Shown: one piece after another, positions 10,765-21,132 of the stretch
Layout of the letters: each line of letters opens with the position of its first letter
How positions within the stretch are numbered: position 1 is the first letter of the stretch
Assembly: GCA_917880885.1 (NCBI GenBank)
Contig: OU862906.1
Location: forward strand, 60,740,665-60,804,664
Length of the DNA: 64,000 nucleotides
Direction of reading: 5' to 3'
DNA from: Limnephilus marmoratus
Lineage: Eukaryota; Arthropoda; Insecta; Trichoptera; Limnephilidae
Translations under genes and position numbers: made by a program
The notes under the pieces: generated by a model
What the model was told of the DNA's origin: nothing
Database searches by the model: none
Seen by the model: the letters and a program-made list of their open reading frames with translations, nothing else

Positions 10765-11930
10765 ACATAAGGATATCAAATCAGTCGAAGATTAAATTAA
10801 ACTTCAAGAGGACCTCAATCGTCTTTCCGTCGACTGTGAATTAAACAAACTAGTTGTAAATACCTCAAAATGCAATAAATTATCATTTACACGCAACAAA
10901 AATAAATTTTCCTTTGAGTATATAATAAACGGAACACATAATATTCTTCTTCTTCAATGGCGCTACAGCCCATTTCGAGCCTTGGCCTCCTTCGAATAAG
11001 CTTCCACCGCCCTCTGTCCTCGACCGTCGTCTTCCAATCTGCAACATGGAGTAATCCTCTTGCATCCTTCCTGACATCATCCTCCTATCTCAGTCTAGGT
11101 CTGCCCGCCTTTCGTTTACCTCCCGCGTGTCCTGTCAGAACCTTCTTCGGTACTCGTGTGCTTGGCATTCGGTGCACATGTCCGGCCCATCTTAATCTTT
11201 TAGCCATAAATGGGTGGAGAGTCTGGGCGCTTGGTAAATATCATAGAGCTCATTGTTGTGGCGGATTCTCCATGCCTCTCCCTCTCGCACCGCTCCTAAG
11301 ATTCTTCGAAGTACCTTTCTTTCGAAGATGTCCAGCTGTTCCGCTGACTTTGCTGTCAGTGTTCCCGCCTCACATCCATAGGCCAAGACCGTTCTAACAC
11401 ATATTAAAGAAGTATAATCTATCATGGAAGATCAGGGACCTTGGGTTTATACTGGATGTTAAATTAAACTTTATACAACACACTGACGAAATCATCAACA
11501 AAGCCAACAAAATGCTGGGATTTATAATTCGTATAACAAAACCATTCCGCAACATTAAAACTCTTTATTCCCATACTCTTATACTCTTTAGTCCCCTCTA
11601 GACACTGCACACCGATCTGGACTCCTTTCTACCAAGCCCATGTCGAAAGAATCGAATGAATTAAAAAAATAAATTTAAACACATAAATTATAAACAAAAC
11701 TTACACTTTTCAAATTACACCGAAACTTTGACCTTTCACAACTTCAACTCCCTTTATACACGACGTTTAATTTTTGAACAAACCTTGTTTATTTAAAATT
11801 CTGAATAATGACCTGGACTCGCCAGAGCTTACCAACTTAATAAAAATTCATATTCAATCATATTCGATCAACAAAACAATCCAATTTATTTCATGTGCCC
11901 ACATGTAGAACTAACATTAGAAAAAAATCC
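10765..11930 (+). pseudogene. decayed jockey-like LINE reverse transcriptase, split by another LINE
   Basis: The first piece (about 10765-10935) translates to LQEDLNRLSVDCELNKLVVN and FEYIINGTHN. The second (about 11428-11930) continues with WKIRDLGFILDVKLNF, TDEIINKANKMLGFIIR and later LYTRRLIFEQ. This order (LN...N.SKC, then DLG...D.KL.F..H, then thumb) is that of jockey-clade RT after the catalytic YADD motif. Several stops and frame changes mark it as old. The gap is filled by a minus-strand LINE end at 10936-11427. Confidence 0.6.
10936..11427 (-). pseudogene. RTE/L1-like LINE 3' fragment inserted in the jockey relic
   Basis: The minus-strand translation includes YGCEAGTLTAKSAEQLDIFE, RKVLRRILGAV and WRIRHNNELYDIY, the C-terminal region of a LINE of the same type as the one at 50680-51911 (FERKILRRIFGP...RRYNNELY). 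The 3' end lies at about 10936 with a GAAGAAGAA tail in minus orientation. Downstream minus frames contain breaks. No clear target duplication was found. Confidence 0.6.
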
Positions 11931-12019
11931 CCAATTCCCCGTATATGTGCGCAATGGTGCCCAACCTAAGAGTATGGATATTAGAATCATAGTTCCATGT
12001 GCCCAACCAATAATCCCAA

Positions 12020-12240
12020 CCGTCATGAGTCAGTGAGACTATGGCATCCCCAATTTTGGTATGGTGTGATGCTGAAGGTAGTAGGGAGGGGAAGGAGATG
12101 TGGAAATGTACCTGACTATTCAGATATAGTCATCAAACACGGCTAAAGCCATTTCAAGTAACGTTACAATTCGGATGACTCGAGACGGTTGGGAGCAGTT
12201 GGGACTCTTGTGTCATATTCAGATATAAAAGGTATTTTAT
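12020..12240. repeat. interspersed repeat Y, degraded copy
   Basis: Shares CAGTGAGACTATGGCATCCC, GGCTAAAGCC and related blocks with 12845-13125 and 35445-35675. A short part of the same family (CATTTCAAGCAAAG, GGTGGTCTT, GGGCGATACTGA) adjoins a hairpin-tail repeat at 26840-26925, so Y may be the 5' part of that family (inference). Confidence 0.55.
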
Positions 12241-12284
12241 ATGCAAGTAGTAATCTTTAGCGTTTTTTTTGCTAACCGACCGCA

Positions 12285-12330
12285 CGAATAATTTTTTTTT
12301 ATTTTTTTATTTTTTTTATTTACATATGCA
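12285..12330. repeat. T-rich low-complexity run
   Basis: An uninterrupted T/A run of (TTTTTTTA)-like units, possibly the A-rich tail of a minus-strand retroposon whose body follows at 12331-12480 (minus sense). The body family is not recognised. Confidence 0.4.
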
Positions 12331-12844
12331 TATATATTACAATACATTACAATGTGATCATTTGTCTGTCCAACTGGGCAGAATACCCGTTTCAGGACAG
12401 CCAAATTGTATATTTAGTTCATAATATTCTTAACAAAGGAATGGTTTCGTTCAAGATATCACGGGAATTTGCTTCTGTCAAGACAACTTTTGAGAACATT
12501 AAGAATTGTATATAATTAAGAGATGGTTTCTTTATGTCTTTAAAAGAATCGCAAAGATGTGATTTTTTTCAAGGTCAATTTGGACATTCACTCTGAATGC
12601 ATTTATTTATGTTCTATGAGTGTTTTCTTTAGTGAGATGACAAGTAGGAGATTCTTTCCAGGCCATTTTAGAGAACATTTAAAAATGCATAGTCAGAATT
12701 TACACATTTATAAACCAATATTTGACATATGAATTCCCAATGTATTTATAACTATCTAATTTTAATAAAGTACTATAATTTTTAGAATTTCTTAAATAGT
12801 AGAAATTACACAATTATAATCCAAATTTTTTGTTTTTGTTTTTT

Positions 12845-13125
12845 ACAGTGAATACCGCACAAGAATCTCAACTGCTCCCGTCTGGGGCCAGTGAGACTAT
12901 GGCATCCCCAATTGGGGTATGTTGTGAGGCTGAAGGTAGTGGGGAGGGGAAGGAGGTGGGGAAGAGGAAGGTTGGGAAGTACCTGGCAATTCAGATCTGG
13001 TCACTAAACACGGCTAAAGCCATTTTCAAGCAACGTTTCAATTCTGAATGGTGGTCTTACACCAGGGCGATACTGATAGTATCTTCCACTCTGGAACATG
13101 CCGCAAATATACTATATATTATTTT
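12845..13125. repeat. interspersed repeat Y, best-preserved copy
   Basis: Contains GGGGCCAGTGAGACTATGGC, a G-rich stretch GGGGAGGGGAAGGAGGTGGG, and AAACACGGCTAAAGCC. It matches 35445-35675 over nearly its full length. A 99-codon plus-strand frame crosses it but is not conserved between copies. Confidence 0.6.
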
Positions 13126-13139
13126 TTAAATGAATTAAT

Positions 13140-13250
13140 TTTGAAATAACACAAATTAATCAAATAAAATTTATTTGCGCATGCCGGGTTCGAACCCGCG
13201 ACCTCCGGATTGTGAGTCAAGAGTCTTACCCACTGGACTACGAAGGTCGT
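13140..13250 (-). mobile_element. tRNA-derived SINE (copy 1)
   Basis: On the minus strand, a tRNA-like head has an A-box-like TAGTCCAGTGGGTAAGAC, a CTCACAA loop and a B box GGGTTCGAACCC. It is followed by GCAAATAAATTTTATTTGAT. The same head-plus-TTTTATTTG junction occurs at 36160-36305 and, more diverged, at 21974-22060. No CCA-competent isolated tRNA gene or terminator context is seen, so a SINE is more likely than a functional tRNA. Confidence 0.6.
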
Positions 13251-13483
13251 CAATATATGACAAATGATTTTTCAAGCTCGTATTAATTTATTTAGTTGTT
13301 TATAAGTATGTCATAAGTATGTCGTATTTTGTGATTGCCGCATACTACTTCGGAGAGTCGAAATTATTAGTAAAAATAATTTTACAGCGGATTTTCACTC
13401 AAGATGCCATCAGATATAAGTATATCGACTTTGGTTGTACGGCCGTATATCCTCTTTGCATACTTATCTGAAGAAAACATTTT

Positions 13484-13585
13484 CTAAACTTTCGGCCGGA
13501 CCAATTGTCGCCGGACCAAATGTCAGTCGGAAGAACTGTCGGCCGGACCAAATGTCGCCGGACCAACTGTCATGGAACCAATATA
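13484..13585. repeat. minisatellite of CCGGACCAA(N)TGTCG units
   Basis: About five to six imperfect units of 15-19 bp (CGGCCGGACCAATTGT, CGCCGGACCAAATGT, CGCCGGACCAACTGT and variants) in tandem. Related single units (CAACTGTCGGGG, CAACTGTCATGG) occur at about 33048-33073. Confidence 0.7.
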
Positions 13586-13599
13586 ATACAAAATTTTAC

Positions 13600-14630
13600 A
13601 ATACAGACATTTTTAACAAAATAACCTTCAGAAATACCGAATAGAAATAACGCATACGATCGAAAATTAATACATGAGTGTGAAATGTATCGGAAGCATC
13701 TCATATCCTTATCCTATTGTCCTCTTCCTCTCCTCCTCACATAAAATTAATTTTAAGATATAATTAAACTCCATCTCCAAGTAACTTTAACATGGGAGTC
13801 CTTTTTGGCTTGACTTAATTTAACTTATTTATAATATCTATTTTTTATGTGTAATTTGTTTGTCTCTTACGAATAAATAAATAAATAATGTTACTTAGAA
13901 AAAAAATTAAGTTTGTATTTAAGAAAGCCACTGGAGCGATTTCGGTCGAAAAACGGACCACTTTATTTTTCTGCGATTGATTTCGGTCCAAAAATGGACC
14001 ACATTTTCCTACCATTCGTAAAACATTTATTATAATTATTTAAAACATTTCCTGGGCCAGCCGTTTATTTTAACACGAAGCTATTGAAATACTTTATCTA
14101 TTATGACCATAGATGTTGCAAATATGAACTTTGTAGACAATTTTAGAGCAATGTTAAAAATAATATTAAAAAAAAAAATTCCCGCCGAATTTTGGAACAG
14201 CTATTTACAGATGAAATTAAGTATTTTTTTCCATAGATATGTACCTTTAATTATCAAGTATACCACAGACAACATACAGAAACCGAAAATATTCCACGTT
14301 GACCCGAATAAGTATCCCTCACGTCAGTTTCAAGTAAAAAACACCCAGGATTCGCGCAATTATAAACTTTACGATTTTTTTATATTTTTTTCATAAACCC
14401 TACAAATATGAGATAAGCGTTAAAATACAGGTTATTTCATTGGCTATATAGCACTATAATAAGTTTTTATGTCTTTATGTCAAAATTCCAAGGTATGATT
14501 TTTTTAATGTTGCCGAAAAATTTAAAAAATGATCATCTGGGAAATCTAAAGCAATCGAAGCAAATTTATTTATTTCGCGTGATCGCTCCAGTGGGTAGAA
14601 ACTTGAAAAATTATATCTTAAATAAATGCC
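13600..14630. other. intergenic, no gene seen
   Basis: AT-rich. A direct pair of phrases (GATTTCGGTCGAAAAACGGACCAC and GATTTCGGTCCAAAAATGGACCAC, shortened here) lies at about 13939-13993. No coding motif was recognised in the 97- and 71-codon frames. Confidence 0.45.
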
Positions 14631-14639
14631 CGGGTCCCA

Positions 14640-14825
14640 TTCATTATCTCTACATCTTCTCTACATCTCTACATATATTATATTATAATTAAGTGCCCCG
14701 CGTCGTCCGTCTGTCTGTCTGTCTGTTCGCGATAAACTCGAAAACTGCTGAACGGATTTTCATGCGGTTTTCACCAATAGATAGAGTGTTTCGTGAGGAA
14801 GGTTTAGATATGTAATTTGTCAAGG
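14640..14825 (-). repeat. RTE-like LINE 3' tail
   Basis: Contains ATTAAGTGCC, (CTGT)n and GAACGGATTTTCATGCGG, the reverse of the tail repeated four times at 37608-38230. This tail, with a (CAGA)n microsatellite and a 'GTTCAGTAGTTTTTGA' block, is typical of insect RTE elements. Confidence 0.55.
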
Positions 14826-15139
14826 ATTTGTGTAAATTGGTTGAAACATAACGATAATTGTGAAGTGTCGGAAAAAGTCAAGCCGCCTGGTAGCTTTCAT
14901 CGAAAACGCTGCCTAATCCTTTTGGGATATAACAAAACAATGCATGGTGGGATATTCCTCTTTTATAGATCTACAAAAAAATCCGTGAAGGCATATATCT
15001 ATCTTACTATACCCATTCTATCTTCTAAAAAAACGGTCACGTTCATTGCGATAATTGAAAAGTTATTTAGACGGATACAGTATTAATCCTTATTAACTTA
15101 AATACGTTAGTTACCCCAAGCATTTCATGCACATTATTA

Positions 15140-15225
15140 TAATCTTTCACACCATCTCTACGTATTATAAATTAAAGTCCTCCGCGGCATCTGTCTGTCT
15201 CTTCGCGATAAACTCAAAGGCGGCG
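15140..15225 (-). repeat. RTE-like LINE 3' tail, short copy
   Basis: CATCTCTACGTATTATAAAT, then AAAGTCCTCCGC and CTGTCTGTC, matching the terminal 70 bases of the units at 37608-38230 in reverse. Confidence 0.5.
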
Positions 15226-15696
15226 GTGGTTATAAAGGTTGGATAACCATCCAGTAGATGACGTTGTGTTTTATTAGCCACAGCAACGCGTGGCCTGGTC
15301 AGCTGGTTTAAAATAAAATCGATAGAAGACTGCAGGAATGTTTCTTGATAAAACCTTATTAGTATAGGTAAGTCTAACATAAACTATAATATTACTCGTT
15401 ATTAGGCTTAGAACATCCTTAGTAAACAGGAAAATCGCGTAGCATTATGCAAATATCCAGTTATAGTTTCGTGCATATTTACAAAGAAGTTAACCTAAGG
15501 TCTATGGACATTGACTTCAGGTGTTTCTTCCTTTTTTATCATCAATTTTCTATTCAAATTTATTTGGTTTTTACAACTATTCCCGTATTCAAAAACTTTT
15601 TCACATATGCAGTTAATTTAGTTAGTTACAAAAATTTTTACATACTGAATATATTGGTTTATATCGGGATACTGAAAGATGGGTAAATGCAGGTAA

Positions 15697-15853
15697 GGGA
15701 ACGTACCCATACTACGTGACACGTTTAGGGGGGGGGGTCTTCAAAATGTTACGCTTGGTACAAATGAGCGTCGGGTTGCTTAGGTTTTTGGTCATCGGGG
15801 GGGGGGGGGTTAAAAATTGCAAAAAGTTGGTCACGTAGTATGGGTACGTTCCC
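15697..15853. mobile_element. Harbinger-type MITE, complete (copy B)
   Basis: 157 bp, with TAA duplicated at 15694-15696 and 15854-15856. Inverted ends are GGGAACGTACCCATACTACG at the left and its complement at the right. The interior has two long G runs on the plus strand. A 3-bp TAA duplication supports PIF/Harbinger mobilisation. No coding capacity. Confidence 0.85.
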
Positions 15854-16017
15854 TAACTTCATTAAAAAACGACCAAAGAAGCGAAGTTAGCAGTCTACAA
15901 AGTGGGCTGGTACCTACAGCCATATATTTATGTATTTTTTAGAGTAATCAATAAATTAATGTTAATGCAATAACGATTGTTCAGAATTATATTCCTTTAG
16001 CCATCGGACTGTTAAAA

Positions 16018-16165
16018 ATATATATTTTTTAAAATCAGAGAGCAATTCTAACGCGGTAGAAGTGAAACCTTCAGAAAACTAAAGTAGACAAGTAAACAAA
16101 ACTAAAGTGAGAATGTGAAGGATGATTTTTTTCATCGAATTCCAGTGCACCTTTTCCTATGCATT
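16018..16165 (-). repeat. repeat P (CTACTTTAGTTTTCTGAAGG family), reverse copy
   Basis: The reverse complement carries CTACTTTAGTTTTCTGAAGG, TTCACTTCTACCGCG and a CACTGGAATTCGATG upstream block. It matches 22430-22580 in direct orientation, and a shorter piece at 57415-57450. Confidence 0.5.
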
Positions 16166-17099
16166 TGGTGGTGTGGTCGGGTGCTTTTGGTACGCAGGGT
16201 TTGAAGGCATGGGACCTCCGTGACGGTAGTGAAGGCAGCATGAAGAGAGGCGCAGGTGTAGATAGGGTGAAGAGCTGCTGGTCTTCTTATTAATCCGGCG
16301 AAAAATTATTATTAGAACAAAATTCTTGAAGTTTACCTGCCTGGTAGACCAATGATGAAAAGTTTTGGAGAGAAACAAGGTGTGCATGTTGAGAAAGATT
16401 GGATTTGTTTGACGTGTAGAGAGAGAGAGAAACGGAGAGAGAGTTAACTAAGTGTAACTACAGACTTATACATATTACAAAGGTACGTATTCAAGGAAGG
16501 TTCTGTTTAACCCATTTAGTTTTTTTTTAAACTAAATACATTTCCAAGAACACGTAGGTAAGGGTTTGTACGTATGACAAAATGCCACGTTCGAAAGAAG
16601 TTGGTCTTCCATGACCTATGCTCACGTCTATACAGTAGCATTTTTTCTACTTTCGAAGAACAAAAACATTGAGTTCAAATAAGTTATGAAAAGTGGGAAA
16701 GGAGTAGGAAGTTGAAAGGATCCGTGTATGAAGGTTGTCCCATTTGACAAACGAAACGCCAAGTGCGTAACGCATATATCCCCATTCACGGATAATTTCG
16801 AGGAAGGGAAAGGGTGACAATTGGGAACATTCGAACGAAGAAAACTGCTGAGGACTCGGCTATTTCCGAAATTCGACCTCTGAGTGGAAGGTGAAACAAG
16901 GTCTACAGCAGTTATCCTGGCACATTACAATACCATTTGGTAGTGTGGGACAAAAGGAATACACTGACATAAAAGACGTGTGATCTACACTTGGTAGGTC
17001 ACACAAACATGGGGGTAGATGTTATTTCGTTCGCACGACTCATGGTGAGTATTGTAACGTCTTCACGTTTGGTGCACAGATTATATAAGTACACAGTTA

Positions 17100-17220
17100 T
17101 AACAAAGCGGTTCTCATGCCAAAAGACACACGACCAAAAAGGGGCGGTTCTCATGCCAAATAAATGACACACGGCCAACAAGGGGCGGTTCTCATGCCAA
17201 AAGACACACGACCAACTCAA
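17100..17220. repeat. tandem repeat, three units of about 40-50 bp
   Basis: GCGGTTCTCATGCCAAAAGA, ACACACGACCAA and AAGGGGCGG recur three times with small indels. The reverse frame therefore encodes a repeated FWSCVFWHENR-like string, which is a by-product. Confidence 0.75.
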
Positions 17221-17514
17221 TAACATTTAGTTAAGAGTATAAAGTAATTATAACGAACTTCTCGTATCATGGCGGATGTTTTGAGGATCTCTCCTATGAT
17301 GGTAGATATTGTCACGTTTTCACGTCTCACGTGACAGGAATGAACGATTTACAACAAATTTTGCCCAGTATTGAAAGACAGTAACCCAATAGGTATTTAA
17401 AACAATTTAATGAGATAAATCACCCTCTCGATCAACAACCCTGTGTTGACGAGCAAACAATGAGTAGTTATGACGGACTCCCCGTGACGTGTAAAAACAC
17501 AAAGATATTATGAG

Positions 17515-17600
17515 ATTCGCATCTATAGCAGTGGATATTGTAAGGTTCACACCTATAATAGTAGATATTGTAAGGCTCGCGCCTATAATGTTACAAAAGT
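17515..17600. repeat. short tandem repeat, about 36-bp unit
   Basis: GATATTGTAAGG(C/T)TC followed by (A/G)C(A/G)CCTATAAT recurs at about 17535, 17567 and in a weaker form at 17510. Confidence 0.6.
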
Positions 17601-20194
17601 TTACGTTCGGAAATGTGGGTCCCCATTCAATACAGACGGCGGTTTTGCAATGATGTAATTAATACGGCACTGCTGTAGCTTAATAATTTCATATTAGCAT
17701 ACGTTACAAGACTTGCCAAAAGGCGATAAACACAAATTTTATTGAAGATCTGGCCAAGATTTTAAACTTCAAACAAGAATAATGGTACAATAAAGGACAA
17801 AAGAAACTGATGTCATGATAAAATATTGTACCTCATAATGAAGTTGTATATGTATAAAGAACAATGTTAATGAAGGGACGAAACGTATTGTCACTTTTAT
17901 AACAAATATTTTTCTCAGAATCCGACAAAATACGATTCTGGAAAAAAATAGAGCAATTGGGTTGAGCGCCATTCTAATTTTTGGAAAAAGAAGAAAAACC
18001 ACAAGTAGCAACAAGGTTGCCCTTGAATTGTTTCGAATCCAGCGAATGTGACCTGATAGGTGTGTACATTTGGTGTATTCGAAACGATCCCCAATATACA
18101 ACATTACTATGAATGTGTTAGGATGGGGTGAAGAGGAAAAAGAAAAAGAAAAAACGGGAGGGTTTCCTATTATAACAGAAATCGTCGCGACATTCTTACA
18201 ATATGGTGCTGTGACCATAGTAGTGAGCTGCGGCAATGGTCTGAAACCAATGGTTATTATACAGACTTGCACTTAAGATTTTATATTTACAACATTAGGG
18301 TAGGGACGTACTGGTACGACAAAAACCCGACACAAAACAATTAAAAAAAGGTGATATGACAAGATGAGGCGATGAGGTGAGAAAAAAAAACGCGCGGATG
18401 CTGCAAGAATTGTGAAAAGGAAAGCGACGTCTTGGAGCAAGAGTTTTCCGGAACCGTTGATGGTAGGAGGAAAAAGGAAGCCTTTCCCGAAGTGATCAAT
18501 TTCAGGAAGAGGATGCATACAAGCATGAAAACGGTGCCCCAAGAGGTGCTCTTGTGGTACAGCAGGCAAGGCACGCAGGATGTACAAGAACATATAAAAT
18601 TATGCGAAAAGAAAAAAAATGTACAGGAGTTAGGCTACCGTTGACATTAATGTGCCTTCGGGTGTAAGGATTACCTTACGAATGCCCATATGGGTGATTA
18701 TTTACATTTAATATTTACAAGTAACTCACGTCATTTATGACAAGAGTTTTGCCAATTTGATAACGCCTGAGTACTTGATGTGATGGAATTTACTGATTCC
18801 GTCACAGTAAGGCATTTTGGAATTATTCCTAAGAGAAATCTTTCTATTTCTCAGGGCCTGCAGTAGTTCCTCCTTTTTTGAAGTAAAAATGTGTGGGATT
18901 ATACCCAGCTTAACTTGAGGAACTTCCATGGTGTATAAGATCGTACCAGAGTGACCTTATGTTGGAAAAAGTGAGAACTAGACTCGCAATTGGAAAGAAA
19001 TTGGGCAGAGATTGACCACTGGGGACGTATTTTTTACAAAAAGTTTTTGAAAAAAAAAAAACACGTTTTTTATAAGTGTTTGGTTTATTTGAAAATTTGG
19101 GCAGGGGTTTACCTCAAAAACGTGATTTTGTGAAAAAATCCAGATGTTTCTGGAAATTTGTTGAAAATTTTCAAAGTCCGGATATGAAAATTTCACGAGC
19201 CGGGATTCACCTTAATGGAACACGTTTTTAGAATTTATTCCGATGTTTTTGAAAAAGGTTTGCAAATTTGCTAAAGTCCCGAAATAAAAAACGGAAACGA
19301 GGTTCGCCTTAAACGAACATGTTTTTAGAATATTTCCATTTCCTTTCCAAAGGGGGTTCTTCAGAAAAGGAAAGAAATATTTTTTCTTTTATACAAGTTT
19401 TCGTGGAAGTATTTGTTTGAAAATTCAACAATGTCTTGGGGAATAGTTTTTTTTATTTACGTGGCTAGACTAGCCTGATTTGAGCATCACCAATTATTGG
19501 TATTTACACGCCAACTTCCTTTCGTCATAACAAGTTATATGCAGAAATGTGCATACGGATATAATGTTAGCTTTCGAGGAATCGACGTCAACGCGAACTA
19601 GGCATTTTTCGAATTATGTCGTCTGTTTCTTTATGAAAGATGATAGGTGCGCAAGAAAAAGGGGGAAACGGACGACAGAAGTACAAAAAAAATGCCCAAT
19701 TGTCAAAAGGTAGAAAGAATTTAATCCACTTGTTTCCCTTAAGCTGCAAAATATGCCGTTATATATACAGGCCAGTATTTTGCGAAATAGTCCCCTACTC
19801 GCAGAATATGTCGATATCAAATACAGACCAGCACTCTGCGGAATAAGTTTATTAATAAAAACTGGTTAATTAACTTTCGGGAAACGAAGCGGGTAATTGG
19901 TTTATCATATACAGGATTTTAATTGTTGAATAACTTTGTTTTAAATATTTGTGTACATTTCCACTATTAATCTTGTATTTGAAACTAGCAAATTTAGTCG
20001 GTCGACACTTGTAAACACTATATTATTCACGACGGCAACTTTCTTGGTTGAGCACTTTACGTAGGAATACCGGTGATAATGTTTTGTCGAGTGACGACTC
20101 GAAAATGAAGGAATCGTGCCCGTGATAATTTAAATTGCAATTCGAAGTTACAATCGCGCCGGGGTTCTTGATGGAAATGCTAGACAAATTGGGA

Positions 20195-20480
20195 GTAACA
20201 AGACAAAACATTATACATTATAAGGTTTAAACAATTGCTGATTGAAGAACGAGACGAGCGACTGTGAAGAGGGAGGTGTCGGCGTAAAACATGGGAAAAG
20301 ATTAGAGGAGAAAAAAAAAATATTGCCCCAAAATTGTGCGCCAGTGTTAGCACCAAAACGCAAAAAAATGCACCACGTTGGGCCCAGTGTTAGCACAACG
20401 TGGGGGAAAAGATGAGGAGGAAAGAAAAAAAAATTGCCCCTTAGTTGGGAACGCCAGTGTTAGCATTGCCACTACTTGCG
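20195..20480 (-). repeat. repeated GCTAACACTGGCG leader downstream of an LTR
   Basis: On the minus strand the phrase GCTAACACTGG(C/G) occurs three times, each followed by C-rich or GGGGCAA-type sequence (GTTCCCAACTAAGGGGCAA, GCCCAACGTGG, GCACAATTTTGGGGCAA). Two copies lead into T-rich plus CCTC tracts. This resembles a multiplied primer-binding/leader region behind the LTR at 20487-21103. Confidence 0.4.
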
Positions 20481-20486
20481 GCCATT

Positions 20487-21103
20487 TGCTAAACCCTACA
20501 CCTGTAAAGGACACGCAATACACGGCCGACGACTAGCTCAGAGTCGGCGCAAGCAAGGTTCCTCCTAAAAACAGGGCGAGTGCCTGTGGTTCGCTTGGCA
20601 ATTCCTCCTCCGCCTCCTTTCCTCACAATCCCCGGGTCTCCTTCCTCAATCAGAACACAGTTTTAGCACTTAAAGGGTTTATTCGTAAAAACAGAACAGG
20701 GTGGTACACGAAACACATGGTTAACTACACTGCTAGCCTAACGAGAATTTTCTCCTCTCTCTCTACACGTTTAGTGAAGTTAGAAGTAGTTCATAGCACA
20801 CGGTGTGGGAGGTGAGTAGATTGGTACTCACATAACGGGAGATGCGGAGTCAGCCGTCTGGCTAGGTACTGGGCACAAAGCACAATTCAAATAATACATC
20901 GTGAAGTTAGTTCACGGAGAGCGACTAGCGCGAATCACGGGGAACACAGTTGTTCTGCCGAAGGCCGGCGAAGGAGTGGAAGCGGGGAGCCGCTCGGCGC
21001 TTGGCTACCGGCGCCGCGCGGTGTGGGGAGAGGGGGGCGGAGGGCCTGTGCAAGGGGTCAATTCGCTATTAGCTCGCACGGGAATTAATTCCGTAACGTA
21101 ACA
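20487..21103 (-). mobile_element. probable LTR (617 bp), minus orientation
   Basis: Minus-strand sequence starts TGTTACGTTACGG and ends GGGTTTAGCA, giving TG...CA ends. It contains an AATAAA signal (plus coordinates 20678-20683) and a CpG-rich 5' half suited to a promoter. Two bases after the CA lies TGGCCGCAAG, a possible tRNA primer-binding site (PBS normally starts TGG). No 5-bp duplication flanks it, so it is not a simple solo LTR. A matching second LTR was not seen in the window, so the element would be truncated. The superfamily is not determined. Confidence 0.45.
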
Positions 21104-21132
21104 TAGTATTTGTGTTTTCTTCTTCGGAGTCG

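Larger units (their letters stand above)
16166..20194. other. 4 kb of low-repeat, unidentified sequence
   Basis: No transposon protein or end is recognisable. Local tandem duplications occur at 17100-17220 and 17515-17600. A plus frame runs from about 17868 to 18276 with one TGA at about 18051, and a second plus frame at 18432-18644 encodes a charged protein-like string (EAFPEVINFRKRMHTSMKTV). A minus frame of 167 codons covers 17769-18272. None matches a family I know. The stretch could be decayed retroelement interior downstream of the LTR at 20487, old intronic sequence or a lineage-specific gene. Confidence 0.4.

Noticed and set aside
13140..13250. Functional tRNA-Val-like gene (CAC loop)
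   Set aside because: Imperfect anticodon stem and a repeated SINE body directly attached.
17124..17210. Cysteine/tryptophan repeat protein (FWSCVFWHENR)
   Set aside because: Produced by the tandem DNA repeat in reverse; no other support.
17769..18272. 167-codon minus frame rich in hydrophobic residues
   Set aside because: No signature and it overlaps a protein-like plus frame; likely a shadow of composition. Noted only as part of the unexplained region.
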